64,000 nt of DNA from Lepus europaeus (taxonomy: Eukaryota > Chordata > Mammalia > Lagomorpha > Leporidae). The DNA is taken from contig NC_084835.1 of NCBI RefSeq assembly GCF_033115175.1, positions 59,192,448 through 59,256,447 on the forward strand, read 5' to 3'. The notes under the pieces are model-generated. The model made no database searches and was not told the origin of the DNA. It saw only the letters and a list, made by a program, of their open reading frames with translations. The translations under genes and the position numbers were made by a program. Below are positions 36,119 through 47,699 of this stretch, piece by piece. Within the stretch, counting starts at the first letter, position 1, and each line of letters starts with the position of its first letter.

Positions 36119-36607
36119 CCTTTCCCATGACAGAGCTGAGGTAAAGGGGAATAGGGCACAAGAGGCCCTCTATCCAGGGTCTCTAGAAGGCTCTAGAAGC
36201 CAGTGGGTGTAAACACATTCAAGTCATGGGGTTTGAGGTGATGGGTCCACTGCAGTGTTTTCTTCTCCTCTATCACTGGGATGTCTATCTTGGGCAACCT
36301 GAAGGTTGCTGGGTCTTCAGCCATTTGGGTGGCCTGAGCATGTATCAGTTCCATTGGCAAGGGCTTCTGGGTTCCTCTGTAGGCCTAGATGGATTAAACC
36401 TTCAGAATCAGACTTTTGGAGGGGTCTTGGTCCAAACAGGTTTCCTTTTCTCTGTTGAGTTTTTGTCCTTATCCTCATTTTTAGAACCCATGGTGCTAAG
36501 ATTTGGGCTGTGGAGGAGCCAGAAGAGAACCAGTCTCTGGGCCCCTACTTAGGGGAAGAGTGACTGCTGCTGTTTGGTGGATGAGGCTGACACGGGCTAT
36601 TTCTCTT

Positions 36608-36655
36608 TTTCTTTTTTAATTTTTTTTTTTTTAATTTGAAAGAGTTATAGACAGT

Positions 36656-36689
<34 letters not shown>

Positions 36690-36950
36690 AAGGTCTTCCT
36701 TCCGTTAGTTCACTCTCCAAATGGCCGCTACGGCTGGCACTGCGCCGATCCAAAGCCAGGAGCCAGGTGCTTCTTCCTGGTCTCCCATGCGGGTGCAGGG
36801 GCCCAAGCACTTGAGCCATCCTCTACTGCTCTCCCGGGCCACAGCAGAGCTGGACTGGAAGAGGAGCAACCAGGGCTAGAACTGGGTGCCCATACAGGAT
36901 GCCGGTGCCACAGGAGGAGGATTAACCAAATGAGCCATGGCGCCGGCCCC
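36608..36950 (-). repeat. C-SINE inside the KIAA1191 pseudogene
   Basis: atttgaaagagttatagaca and catggcgccggcccc; flanked by ctctttttctttttt repeats. Confidence 0.93.
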
Positions 36951-36960
36951 TCTTTTTCTT

Positions 36961-37361
36961 TTTTAAATATTTATTTTATTTATTTGAAAGGCAGAGTAGA
37001 GGGGGAGAAAGGGAGGGAGAGAGAAAGAGGGAGGCAGAGGCAGAGAGGGAGGAAGGCAGGGAGGGAGATATCTTCCATCTGCTGGTTCACTCCCCAAATG
37101 GCTGCAATGGCCAGGCCAGGGCTGGGCCAGGCCAAAACCAGGAGCCAGGAGCTTCTTCCAGGTTTCCCACATGGGTGCAGGGGCCCAAGCACTCAGGCCA
37201 TCTCCTGCTGCTTTCCCAGGCACATTAGCAAGGAGCTGGAATGGAAGTGGAAGCAGCCAAGACTCAAACCGGCACTCTTATGGGATTCCGGCAACGCAGG
37301 TAGCCACTTTATCCGCTATACCACAGGGTTGGCCTTACCCTCTACGCCACAGCCCTGGCCC
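36961..37361 (-). repeat. C-SINE with duplicated head end
   Basis: Ends twice: ccacagggttggcc and again ctacgccacagccctggccc, a ~25-bp partial head repeat. Confidence 0.9.
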
Positions 37362-38549
37362 TTCTCCTGTGATTTCTGAATTCTGCAGCTTTACTTTGGG
37401 GAGTGCTTCTGCCAGTCACAGTTACTCTTTCTCCTTGGTGATAAGGCCTTTGTTGAGTGTGTAGCCAGTATCTCTCATTCTTGCCCACTGCTCAAAATGC
37501 TGAATGCTTTCCTAGGTCTGTTTTGTGATCAGCGAATTCATGATGACATAGGTAGCTTTAGCTTTCACCACTGGCACCTTGTCTATACTCTCAGTGGATG
37601 CTGACAGAGTCATGGCAGGGGCAGACGCACTGGCCTCTCCTTCCTCCACCTTGGCAAGGTGCTGATACTTGTGCTCTGGAATCACTGGCTTCTAGGGGAT
37701 GCTGTCCATGTCTCGTGGAGGAGGAGTCATGAGCGCAGGATCTTCAAGGGCATTCTCATAGCTAAATGCTTGGCAGCACATCCTAGTGGGCAGGGACATC
37801 TTGCCTTGAGGCCCCTGAGATCAAGAGCAGGCATTTCTGGTGTCATGTAGCCACTGAAGGACTGGGATCCATGTGCTTTCTCCATAGAATTCCAAGTCCC
37901 TGCCACCACAGTGAAATGATATGACAACCATGCTAACAGATGTTAATGATGAACTTTTTCCAGCTGCTGCCAGCTAGTGAGGCTTTCTAGGAATCCATCC
38001 AGAGGTTTGGTTCTCCCGCTGACAAAAAGCCACCAGCAGCCTGAACTCTGGCACTACAGAGGCTCCATAGACCAAGGTACCCTGAGAGGCTGTGGCACTG
38101 TCCAGACTCAAACCATGGTAAGGGGAGCAGCAAAAACATAAGTCCCCAGCACTGACCAGGGAACATCGGCTTGTCCTGTCAATTCACGTCAAGATTAACC
38201 ACTAGAAAGCAGATGGTGAGGCAGACCTAAAAGGACAACTAGAACAGCTTTTGTAAGTGTTTTACATTTTGGCCCTAAAGTAGGCTGATACACAAAAAAC
38301 AATGATTTAAAATGAAGAAAGCCAAATGACCCATTAGGAATCTACTGCAACAGCTGTACAAAATCAATAAATGAAGAGAAATTACTAAAGACCTTTATAA
38401 ATTAAAAATATATTCAACATGAATTGTAATTATGGGAGCAGCTATCCTAAAATGGAGTTAAAAATTCTCCATCTAATTGAATAAGCACAAGATTAAAAAA
38501 ACCGTTTCTCAAAATGGTTTTAAATAAAGATCCACTAACAAAAAATTCA

Positions 38550-38699
<150 letters not shown>

Positions 38700-38898
38700 C
38701 TAATTGAAAAAATATAATTAAAAATAAGTTTTATTTATAATAATGAGCTATTCTTTTGAAATCAAATTCATTTAGTGTATTACTTAAATTTTGATGTTTT
38801 GTGAATTAAACACAACACCAGTTATACAACTGTTATTTCTCTGTCAATCCAATTCTATCTGAAACACATCAGAGCACTCTAGTACACTTAGATGTTTT

Positions 38899-39240
38899 TT
38901 TTTTTTTTTTTTTGACAGGCAGAGTGGACAGTGAGAGAGAGAGACAGAGAGAAAGGTCTTCCTTTTGCCGTTGGTTCACCCTCCAATGGCCGCCGCGGTA
39001 GCGCGCTGCGGCCGGCGCACTGCGCCGATCCGATGGCAGGAGCCAGGTGCTTATCCCGGTCTCCCATGGGGTGCAGAGCCCAAGCACTTGGGCCATCCTC
39101 CACTGCACACCCTGGCCACAGCAGAGAGCTGGCCTGGAAGAGGGGCAACCGGGACAGGATCGGTGCCCCGACCGGGACTAGAACCCGGTGTGCCGGCGCC
39201 GCAAGGCGGAGGATTAGCCTGTTGAGCCACGGCGCTGGCC
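38899..39240 (-). repeat. Young C-SINE
   Basis: Perfect target duplication cacttagatgtttt (38885-38898, 39241-39254). It lies 185 bp upstream of the 99-nt exon acceptor side in the intron. Confidence 0.96.
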
Positions 39241-39344
39241 CACTTAGATGTTTTGATTCTGAGGCTACAACAAATTTTAAAGAACAAATTAGAGAGACTA
39301 AGGAAGTTACTATGGAGAGACTCTCTTTAGAGTATTAGTATATG

Positions 39345-39686
39345 GGCCAGTGCCATGGCTCAACAGGCTAATCCTCCGCCTAGCGGCGCCGGCACACCGG
39401 GTTCTAGTCCCGGTCGGGGTGCCGGATTCTGTCCCGGTTGCCCCTCTTCCAGGCCAGCTCTCTGCTATGGCCCGGGAGTGCAGTGGAGGATGGCCCAAGT
39501 CCTTGGGCCCTGCACCCCATGGGAGACCAGGATAAGCACCTGGCTCCTGCCTTCGGATCAGCATGGTGCGCCGGCCGCGGCAGCCATTGGAGAGTGAACC
39601 AACGGCAAAGGAAGACCTTTCTCTCTGTCTCTCTCTCACTGTCCACTGTCAAAAAAAAAAAAAAAAAAAGGCAAAACAAACAAACA
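39345..39686 (+). repeat. Young C-SINE
   Basis: Perfect 16-bp target duplication agagtattagtatatg; opposite orientation to the copy 105 bp away. Confidence 0.96.
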
Positions 39687-39702
39687 AGAGTATTAGTATA
39701 TG

Positions 39703-40883
39703 ATCATTTAGGGAGGGACTGAGGAAGGAATCACAAGAACAGAAGAGCTGGTATGCACACAGAACAAATACTTCTGAAGACTACAGCAGTTGAGGGATCT
39801 GTATAGTAAGTGTTTTTGCAGACAGATAAAAATACACTAAAATCCTGAGTTACATTTTGTGGAACTACCTTATATATAAAAGTAGATCAAATTCTTTAAT
39901 GGTTTTTCAAAACTTATTATTACATGATTTCCCATATAACTTTGTCTATCCATACTCCAAAAAGCTCACTGGTTCAATTCTAATTTGATAGGATGCTGGA
40001 CTGTGCTTTCTAGTAAATGCCATAAGGTTAAGGTGGTTGACTATCCATGCAAGAGCTCCACTATTAATGTAAAGAGACTTCCAAGTATTGGCAAAAGTCA
40101 GCTATGATCCATGAGTATGTGTTTCCCCCTTCTTTTCTTTGCTTAAAATTATCGTCAGCATATGCAGTAAAATAAGATCTCTCAAGTCTGAATGCCATGG
40201 TAAAATAACTTACTTGGGTCTTCTGAAAGCTTTAACTGTCAACTTCATATGAAAATCAGACATTCAGGTTTTACCTACTTCCTGATGCGGTGCCTTAGGA
40301 ATTGTACAACATATACGAAAACCTCTTACAAAGAACCAAACATGGGTCTACTAAGACTCTATAATCAGTACACAGGAATTACGGCATGCTGAAAAGCCTA
40401 TGAGGTCAAATGAGTTGATTCGTAATGTGGGAAATGTGGACGCCACCTTACTGAGCCTGATCCCTTTTCAGATCTCTGATCACAGTAATACACTGGCTTA
40501 ATTTCTATGTTCTATGAACTGAATTGCTTTAAATTCAACAAGAGCTGCAGTAGATGGTTTGGTGCTACTGATGGAGTTTTGCAAAATCACATAGGCCTGT
40601 AGTTAGGTCAAGGAACACCGAAAGCTTCTTGGGAGAGTAATGCCTGAGCTCCATCTTAAGGGAAGAGCCAGAGTAATGAGAGAAATGAGTGACTGTGGCA
40701 AAGAAGGAAGGGAATTAATTCCCAAACACAGGACTCAAGACATGAAACAAAGACACAGTATGGAATCCATAGGTGGTCTCAGGCAGTCTTGAGTTCCTAG
40801 ACACCAAATCTGGGGTATGGAATGGTAGGATATGAGGATGGAAAGATCAGCAGGGGCAAAGTAATAAATGTTGCAGTCTACTC
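39703..40883. other. Intronic sequence, nothing recognised
   Basis: 1.2 kb of ANKRD12 intron without clear repeats or coding signal. Confidence 0.45.
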
Positions 40884-40897
40884 TGAAAACCAGCTTT

Positions 40898-41322
40898 TCT
40901 TTTTTTTTTTATTATTTTATTCATTCTAACATTTATATAAGGCTAGCTCAATGTAGTTTTGTTTCTGAGCCCTTTGCTTTATTTTTTTTTAATTAATTTA
41001 TTTTTTTAATTTTTGACAGGCAGAGTGGACAGTGAGAGACAGAGAGAAAGGTCTTCCTTTTTGCCATTGGTTCACCCTCCAATGGCCGCTGCGGACGCGC
41101 ACCACGCTGATCTGATGGCAGGAACCAGGTGCTTCTCCTGGTCTCCCATGGGGTGCAGGGCCCAAGGACTTGGGCCATCCTCCACTGCACTCCCTGGCCA
41201 CAGCAGAGAGCTGGCCTGGAAGAGGAGCAACCGGGACAGGATCGGTGCCCCGACCGGGACTAGAACCCAGTGTGCTGGCGCCATAAGGCGGAGGATTAGC
41301 CTAGTGAGCCGTGGCGCCGGCT
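40898..41322 (-). mobile_element. Young C-SINE with 3' transduced sequence
   Basis: The target duplication tgaaaaccagcttt (40884-40897, 41323-41336) encloses the SINE (about 40983-41322), its A-tail, a further ~73 bp of non-SINE sequence (about 40911-40983) and a second poly(A) (T run 40900-40910). On the SINE strand the extra sequence lies 3' of the SINE. Confidence 0.88.
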
Positions 41323-41499
41323 TGAAAACCAGCTTTCCCTAAAGTATGTTCCAAGAACACCGGGTCTCCAGAGATGATCTCAGGGAAATGGTTCCAACAA
41401 GTTAGTCTGGAAAACACTGGATATACATACTTACTTAGGAGAGTCCCAACTAACATATTAAAGGTTTTAAGAAGTCTTGAGGAGAGCAAACTTCTTATT

Positions 41500-41829
41500 C
41501 TTTTGAAAAAAAGATTTATTAATTTGTTTTAAAGGTAGAGTTAGAAAAAGGAGGGGAGAGACAGAGATCTTCCATCTGCTGGTTCACTTCCCAAATGGCC
41601 GCAATGGCCAGGGCTGTGCTACGTTGTAGCCAGGAATCAGGATTTTCTTCTAGGTCCCTCAGGTGGGCACAGGGACCCAAGCACTTGGGCCATCTTCCAT
41701 TGCTTTCTCAGGCACATTTGCAGGGAGCTGGATGAGAAGTGGAGCAGCTGAGCCTCAAACCGGTGCCCATGCAGGAGGCTGGCACCACGGGTAGCTGCTT
41801 TACCCATCCACTATGCCAATGCTGGCCCT
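41500..41829 (-). repeat. C-SINE
   Basis: aaaaaaagatttattaattt start, gccaatgctggccc end. Confidence 0.88.
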
Positions 41830-41842
41830 GAACTAGTTTAAA

Positions 41843-42188
41843 AATGTATTTATCTATTTTTAAAATATTTATTTATTTATGTGAAAGTCAGAGTTACAGA
41901 GATAGAGAGGGTGAGGCAGAGAGAAAGAGGTCTTCCATCCACTGGTTCACTCCCCATATGGCTTGCAATGGCCCGAGCTGTGCTGATCTGAAGCCAGGAG
42001 CCAGGAGCCTCCTCTGGGTCTTCCATGTGGGTGCAGGGGCCCAAGGACTTGGGCCATCCTCCACTGCTTTCCCACGCCATAGCAGAGAGCTGGATCAGAA
42101 GTGGAACAGCTGGGACTCGAACCGACGCCCACATGGGATGCCAGCCCCGCAGGTGAGGCTTTACCTGCTACACCACAGTGCTGGCCCC
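41843..42188 (-). repeat. C-SINE
   Basis: atttatttatttatgtgaaa and ccacagtgctggcccc ends. Confidence 0.92.
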
Positions 42189-42238
42189 AAAACATATTTA
42201 TTTTAAAATTTGAGAGAGAGAGAGAGACTGACTGACTC
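42189..42238 (-). repeat. C-SINE fragment
   Basis: atatttattttaaaatttga with a short GA run. Confidence 0.5.
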
Positions 42239-42560
42239 TCTGTTGATACTTCCCAGGGATGCACTTTCTTCTTAATCACCCATTCTTGGAATCCCTGAGT
42301 AAGGTTTCTGTAGAGTGTGTTATCAGTGGCGATGGTAGATAGCACATTACGAAAAGTCTCTTTTGCCCCTTGTTCATTTGATTTTGGGGAACTTGGCCTG
42401 CCATTTTATTTTTTTCTTTAAATTTTTTATTTTTTTCTAGAAAAAAAAAAACGACAGCATTTCAGTTAAACTGTGAGAAAAAATTTAATGGAGGGATAAA
42501 TACTTAAACTGACTCTGAGGATGGTAATGGGTTTTATAATTAGAGCGCAGAAATGTGAGG

Positions 42561-42862
42561 AAGGGGCTGGCACTGTGGCATATTAAGTCTCCGACTACGG
42601 CACTGGAATCCCATATGGGTGCCGGTTTGTGTCCTTGCTGCTCCTCTTCCAATCCAGCTCTCTGCTATGGGTGGGGAAAACAGTAGAAGACGGCTCAGGT
42701 ACCTGGGCCCCTGCACCCACATGGGAGACCCGGAAGAAGCTCCTGGTTCCTAATCAGCTAAGCTCTAGCTGTTGCAGCCATTTAGGGAGTGAACCAGCGG
42801 ATGGAAGACCTCTCTCTCTCTCTTTCTCTGTAACTATCTCTCAAATAAATAAAATATTTTTA
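42561..42862 (+). repeat. C-SINE
   Basis: ggggctggcactgtggcata head; flanked by aaatgtgaggaa on both sides. Confidence 0.94.
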
Positions 42863-43072
42863 AAAATGTGAGGAAAACTTACTTTTATAAAATGTCAAAT
42901 AACTAGTCAGGAGAAATACATGGATAAAACCATACTAGAAAGAAAAATATAGTGTAGTGTCAAAGTGATCCTGGCTTTTAAATTAAATTATGAACAAATG
43001 CATTTTAGTCTAACAACTCAAAAAGCATAGCCATTGATGAACAAGGCTGGAGTTCACATAAGAACCTTGAAG

Positions 43073-43395
43073 TTGGCCAGTGCCGCAGCTCACTTGGCTA
43101 ATCCTCCGCCTGCGGTGCCGGCATCCTGGGTTCTAGTCCCGGTTGGGGTGCCGGATTCTGTCCCGGCTGCTCCTCTTTCAGTCCAGCTCACTGCTGTGGC
43201 CCGGGAAGGTAGTGGAGGATGGCCCAAGTGCTTGGGCCCTGCACCCGCATGGGAGACCAAGAGGAAGCACCTGGTTTCAGATTGGCGCAGCGCACTGGCC
43301 GTAGCGGCCATTTGGGGAGTGAACCAATGGAAGGAAGACCTTTCTCTCTCTCTCTCTCACTGTCTTAACTCTGCTTGTCAAAAAACAAAACACCC
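43073..43395 (+). repeat. Young-type C-SINE
   Basis: gccagtgccgcagctcactt head and tgcttgtcaaaaaacaaaac tail. Confidence 0.92.
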
Positions 43396-43451
43396 AAAAA
43401 GTCACTTGGAACTATATAAAATAATAACTCTTTAAATCTGCATTGAACTTA

Positions 43452-43787
43452 TTTTATTTAGATTTACTTATTTATCTGAAAGAGTTACACAGAGAGAGGA
43501 GGAGAGGGAGAGGGAGGGAGGGAGGGAGGGAGAGAGGGAGGGAGAGAGGGAGATCTTCTATCTGTTGGTTCACTCTCCAATTGGCTGAAATGGCCGGAGC
43601 TAGGAGCTTCCTCTAGGTCTCCCACACAGGTACAGGGGCCCAAGGACTTGCGCCATCCTCTACTGCTTTCCTAGGCCATAGCAGAGAGCTGGATTGGAAG
43701 TAGAGCAGCCGGGACTTGAACTGGTGCCCATATGGGATGTTGGCACTGCAGGTGGCAGCTTTACCTGCTACGCCACAGTGCTGGCCC
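43452..43787 (-). repeat. C-SINE
   Basis: Expanded (gagg)n purine part (43495-43550), end ccacagtgctggccc. Confidence 0.92.
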
Positions 43788-43797
43788 ATGCACAGAA

Positions 43798-44032
43798 CTT
43801 TTTAAACACAAGATTTATTTATATGAAAGGCAGCTGTGGCTGAGCTAAGTTGAAGCTAAGAGCTAGGACCTCTATCTGGGTCTCCTATGTGGGTGACAGG
43901 AACTCAAATACTTATGCTATCAAACGCTGTTTCCAGGTGCATTAACAGTGAGGTGGATCTGAAATAAGAGTAGCCAGGACTCACTGATACGGGATGTGGG
44001 CATCCCAAGCAGTGACTTAACCTGCTACACAT
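43798..44032 (-). repeat. C-SINE, internally deleted
   Basis: aagatttatttatatgaaag is followed at once by cagctgtggctgagc: the GA part and primer-like segment are missing. Confidence 0.75.
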
Positions 44033-44123
44033 ACCTTCTATAGTGTTTTAAGGTTTTTAATAAACTTTGGCATATGTGTTGTATTTCAACCTGCTTCGAG
44101 GGAGAGTTAACGTTATTCTTGTT

Positions 44124-44335
44124 AGCTTCCTGCTATTGCACATCTGAGGAAGCAGCAGATGATGGCTCACGTCCATACCACCTACATGGAAGACTTGGAG
44201 TTGCAGGTTCCTGGCTCAAACTGGCCCAGCCAGGGCTGCTGAAGGCATTTAGGGAGTGAACCAGCAGATGGATGATCTCTCTCCTCTCTCTGCTTTTCAA
44301 ATAAAAACGTAAAATAAATAAAAATTAAAAAAATA
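44124..44335 (+). repeat. C-SINE, head missing
   Basis: gcttcctgctattgcacatc to tttcaaataaaaacg; the tRNA-like head is absent. Confidence 0.75.
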
Positions 44336-44342
44336 AATCAAG

Positions 44343-44652
44343 AGGCTGGCGCTGTGGCGTAGTGGGTAAAGCCACTGCCTGTAGTGCTGGTTTCCCATAT
44401 GGGTGCCGGTTCGAGTCCTGGCTGTTCCACTTCTGATCCAGCTCCTTGCTAATGCACCTGGGAAAGAAGGGGAAGATGGCCCAAGTCCTTCGGCCCCTGC
44501 ACCCACGTGGGAGACCCAGAAGTTCCTGGGTCCTGGCTTTGGATTGGCCAAGCTCTGTCCATTGTGGCCATTTGGGGAATGAACCAGCAGATGGAAGTGC
44601 ACACTCTCTCCCTCTCTGCCTCTATGTAACTTTGCGTTTCAAATAAAAAAAA
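44343..44652 (+). repeat. C-SINE
   Basis: gaggctggcgctgtggcgta head with good box A/B-like segments, A-rich tail. Confidence 0.94.
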
Positions 44653-44932
44653 CTCCACCCTACATCTAGAAATATTTCTCAGGTCTGCTTATAGCCTCCT
44701 TTGAAATAACATGTGCTATAACTAAACTCTATTATAATCAAAAGCAATTGCTTAGAGGGAATCAAATTTGTGTTATGTAATCTTGGCAGGAATAAGAGGT
44801 GATAGTACACACCATAACATTCACTCTCTCCATATTTATGTACATGTACATATAAAAGGTAGACTGTACTAAGACAACCTAACACTGTTCATCCGAACCT
44901 TTACTGAAATAGTTTGTACCAAGCTCTTTTTT

Positions 44933-45255
44933 AAATATTTATTTAATTTATTTATTTGAAAGAGTTACAGAGAGGGTAGAGACAGAGAGAGAGAGGTCTT
45001 CCATCTGCTGGTTCACTCCCCAGAAGGCTGCATCAGCCGGAGCTGTGCTGATCTAAAGCCAGGAGTCAGGAGCTTCTTCCGAGTCTCCCACAGGGGTGCA
45101 GGGGCCCAAGGACTTGGGCCATCTTCTACTACTATCCCAGGCTATAGCAGAGAGTTGAATCGAAGTGGAGCAGCTGGGACTAGAAACGGCGCCCATATGG
45201 GATGCTGGTGCTGCAGGCCCAGGGCGTTAACCCGCTGTGTCACTGCGCCGGCTCC
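44933..45255 (-). repeat. C-SINE
   Basis: atttatttaatttatttatt and cactgcgccggctccc. Confidence 0.93.
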
Positions 45256-45387
45256 CAAAATTCTAATTTAAATGTGTTTCCTATGGTTCTATCTATATTT
45301 CAAGCCTATGATACTGCTTGTTACAGTTAAAATTCCTTACCCATTAAGGGGAAATAAAGTCGGAGAATAAAAGGAACAAAAATGTTA

Positions 45388-45700
45388 TGGGCTTGCACTG
45401 TGGTGTAGTGGGTAAAGCTGCAACGGTGGCATCCTATGGGGTGCTGTTCATCCTATGGGTGCTGTTTCAAGACATGGTCGCTCCTCTTTTGATCCAGCTC
45501 CCTGCTCATGTGCCTGGGAAAGCAGTGGAAGATGGCCCAAGTGCTTGGGTCCATGCACCCACATGGGAGACCCAGAAGACGCTCCTGGCTTTGTCCTGGT
45601 CCAGCCCTGACCATTATGGCCATTTGGATAGTGAACCAGCAAATGGAAAATCTCTCTCTGCCTCTCCTTCTCTGTGACTGACTTTCAAATAAGTAGTAGA
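45388..45700 (+). repeat. C-SINE
   Basis: gggcttgcactgtggtgtag head, tttcaaataagtag tail; contains a ~15-bp local duplication of catcctatgggtgctg. Confidence 0.88.
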
Positions 45701-45714
45701 TCAACCTTTTTTCT

Positions 45715-46035
45715 TTCCTTAAGATTTATCTATTTATTTGAAAGAAGAAGAGGCGGGGGGGGGGGGGCGCGGGGGGGCTCTTCCATCGGATAGTTCACTC
45801 CCCAGTTGGTTCCAACAGCCAGAGCTGTGCCACTCCAAAGGCAGGAGCCAGGAGCTTCTTGTGGGCCTCCCACGCAGGTACAGGGGCCCAAGGTCTTGGG
45901 CCATCTTCTACTGCTTTCCCAGGTCATTGCAGAGAGCTGGATTGGAAGTGGAGCAGCCGGGACTCGAAATGGCACCCATATGGGATGCCGGCATGGCAGG
46001 CAGTGCTTTACTCACTACGCCACAGCACCGGCTCC
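45715..46035 (-). repeat. C-SINE with G-run
   Basis: aagatttatctatttatttg and ccacagcaccggctcc; the usual GA part has become a long G run. Confidence 0.92.
45752..45777 (+). repeat. G-run inside a SINE
   Basis: About 15 consecutive G, then cgcg and a further G run, in the GA-type internal part of a minus-strand SINE. A potential G-quadruplex, on the non-template strand relative to plus transcription. Confidence 0.85.
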
Positions 46036-47699
46036 AAGTACATCAGTATTTAAACAAAAGGTTAATATTCCTTAAATTATTAACATAATTTTGCTGAAAA
46101 AGCATCTGTAAATGAACATTTATTTACAACTCATAACCTACTACTCCTGCTAAATAAATACATCTTTTAAGAAGATTTAAAAGGTGCCAGCATCAGTTAT
46201 TTTCTGTGGATGTGGGACTTAAAAAAAAAAAAAAAACCTTCTATCTTTTTGATGTTCTCTGAACTGGGCTGTGAAAAACAGAACAATATATGCAAAGACA
46301 TTATGTAAAACACTGAGTAGTCTGAGGACTCCAGGTACAGCAGTCATGTACAGTAGTGGTAGTAGCTAGAGCTAAGCCCAGACAAGTAAGGGAAGGTTCT
46401 TGTGTGCAATGATAAGGAACTGGGGCTCTAACCTATAGTAAACAAGGAGTCCTTGAAGATGTTTAGTCCAATAGTTGCATAGTCACATCTGTGTTTTATA
46501 ATGAACCCAGGCAGTAAAAAAACTGGACTGAGAAGAGAGCAGGACTACAGACCTACGGCAGCAACTCACCATATCTGTTTTGCTCATCTCTGACATCGAG
46601 TTACTAGTACAATGCTTAGCATACAGACATTAATTATTTGTATATGCAATACCATATTTGAATATTAAGTATTTACATATTTAGATGAAAAGTTTAAGGT
46701 GGTAATTAAGTCCTGGCATGGCAGTGGTAATAAAGAAAAGGGAAAACAAGTGAGATGAATCAACATGACTGATTTGATTAAAAGGGAGAAAGGAAGAGAG
46801 AGGAAGCTTGGGTTCCCAGTATGGAAAATTAGCAGAAAATGACAGTAATTACAGTATACAAGGCAAAAAGAGCACATTTGAGATAATATTAATGGGTTAG
46901 GTATTTAACATATGAATTTTAGGATCTTGTGGGACATTCAAGAGAACTCCAGAAGATGCTAGAAACATGGTTATGGACACTAGTAGTGTATTCAGGACTG
47001 AAGATAAAATGGGAGTCATTCTACAGGAGATAAGTAGTATCTCAGCCTTTAATCAGAAGATGATGCAGATATGTATATAATTAACTACATCATAAAGGGG
47101 GTACAAGGGAAATACAAGCAATTTTATTTCAACAAGACTGCATGCACAGGTGACATCACAGGTAGAACCAAGGCATGGAAAAGAATGGAGAAAGGGGTCA
47201 AGTGAGAACATCTCAGGGAGATGGAACAGCAAAGGTATAAAAAATAGTGAACCAGAGATTCCTGTAGAAAAATCTGTTCCATTTTGCTAGGCTACCAGGT
47301 GAGTTTGGAAATAGCAGTGAGAAACTGAAGCAGGAGGCATACACTAGGGCCAAACTGGAAAATGTATGCTATATTATACTTAACATTTCGACATTAAGTT
47401 GTCAGCAATGGGAAACCAGCAAATTACAGATTAGGTATTGAATTATGGAAATTGCTTCTTATTGCTCCAATGATCTAAGTGAAAGATAACATGGGCTCTA
47501 AACGAAGGTAGTGGTTGGTAGGGTACAGGTTTGGAAAGCATTCCAAGACACAGAGTTTAGAATTTGATGGCTGATCATTTTTCTACTTTAGTATCATCAC
47601 TAACAACAGCAGTCCTGTTTTTGAGGATGAGACAGGTAAACCATTTCATGGCACATATTAAAAGTTTGAGGTCTTGGTTCAGGACTAAGCAATTCATAT
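46036..47699. other. Intronic sequence, possibly ancient repeat
   Basis: SINE-free stretch of ANKRD12 intron. Parts (about 46880-47340) read like an old interspersed repeat related to L1M 5' regions, but I cannot define borders. No coding signal. Confidence 0.3.

Larger units (their letters stand above)
33638..38200 (-). pseudogene. KIAA1191: Processed pseudogene of KIAA1191 (p33MONOX), interrupted by SINEs
   Basis: Minus-strand, intronless copy of an mRNA in the same orientation as the host gene. Coding similarity begins at a start-like ATG (37846-37844), passes through PPPRDMDS, KPVIPEHKYQHLAKVEEGEA, KVPVVKAKATYVIMNSLITK and ends HHLKPHDLNVFTPTGF followed by TAG at 36195-36193. In-frame stops (after DMDSIP and after MNSLITKQT) and frameshifts destroy the frame. 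The long 3' UTR continues to an AATAAA at about 33693-33698 followed by a poly(A) tract (plus-strand T run 33654-33673). Near-perfect target-site duplications (actagaaaagc at 33627-33637, actagaaagc at 38201-38210) bracket the copy. Later SINEs at 33979-34291, 34515-34857, 35480-35787, 35817-36118, 36608-36950 and 36961-37361 split it; without them about 2.5 kb remains, close to a full mRNA. It sits in the 9.4-kb ANKRD12 intron. Confidence 0.87.

Noticed and set aside
43495-43550. CRISPR-like or tandem-repeat array
   Set aside because: It is a (gagg)n expansion inside a SINE. No direct repeat/spacer array exists anywhere in the window.
44343-44410. tRNA gene suggested by ggttcgagtcc-type box B sequences
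   Set aside because: These occur in the heads of many SINEs; there is no intact cloverleaf with an anticodon arm.
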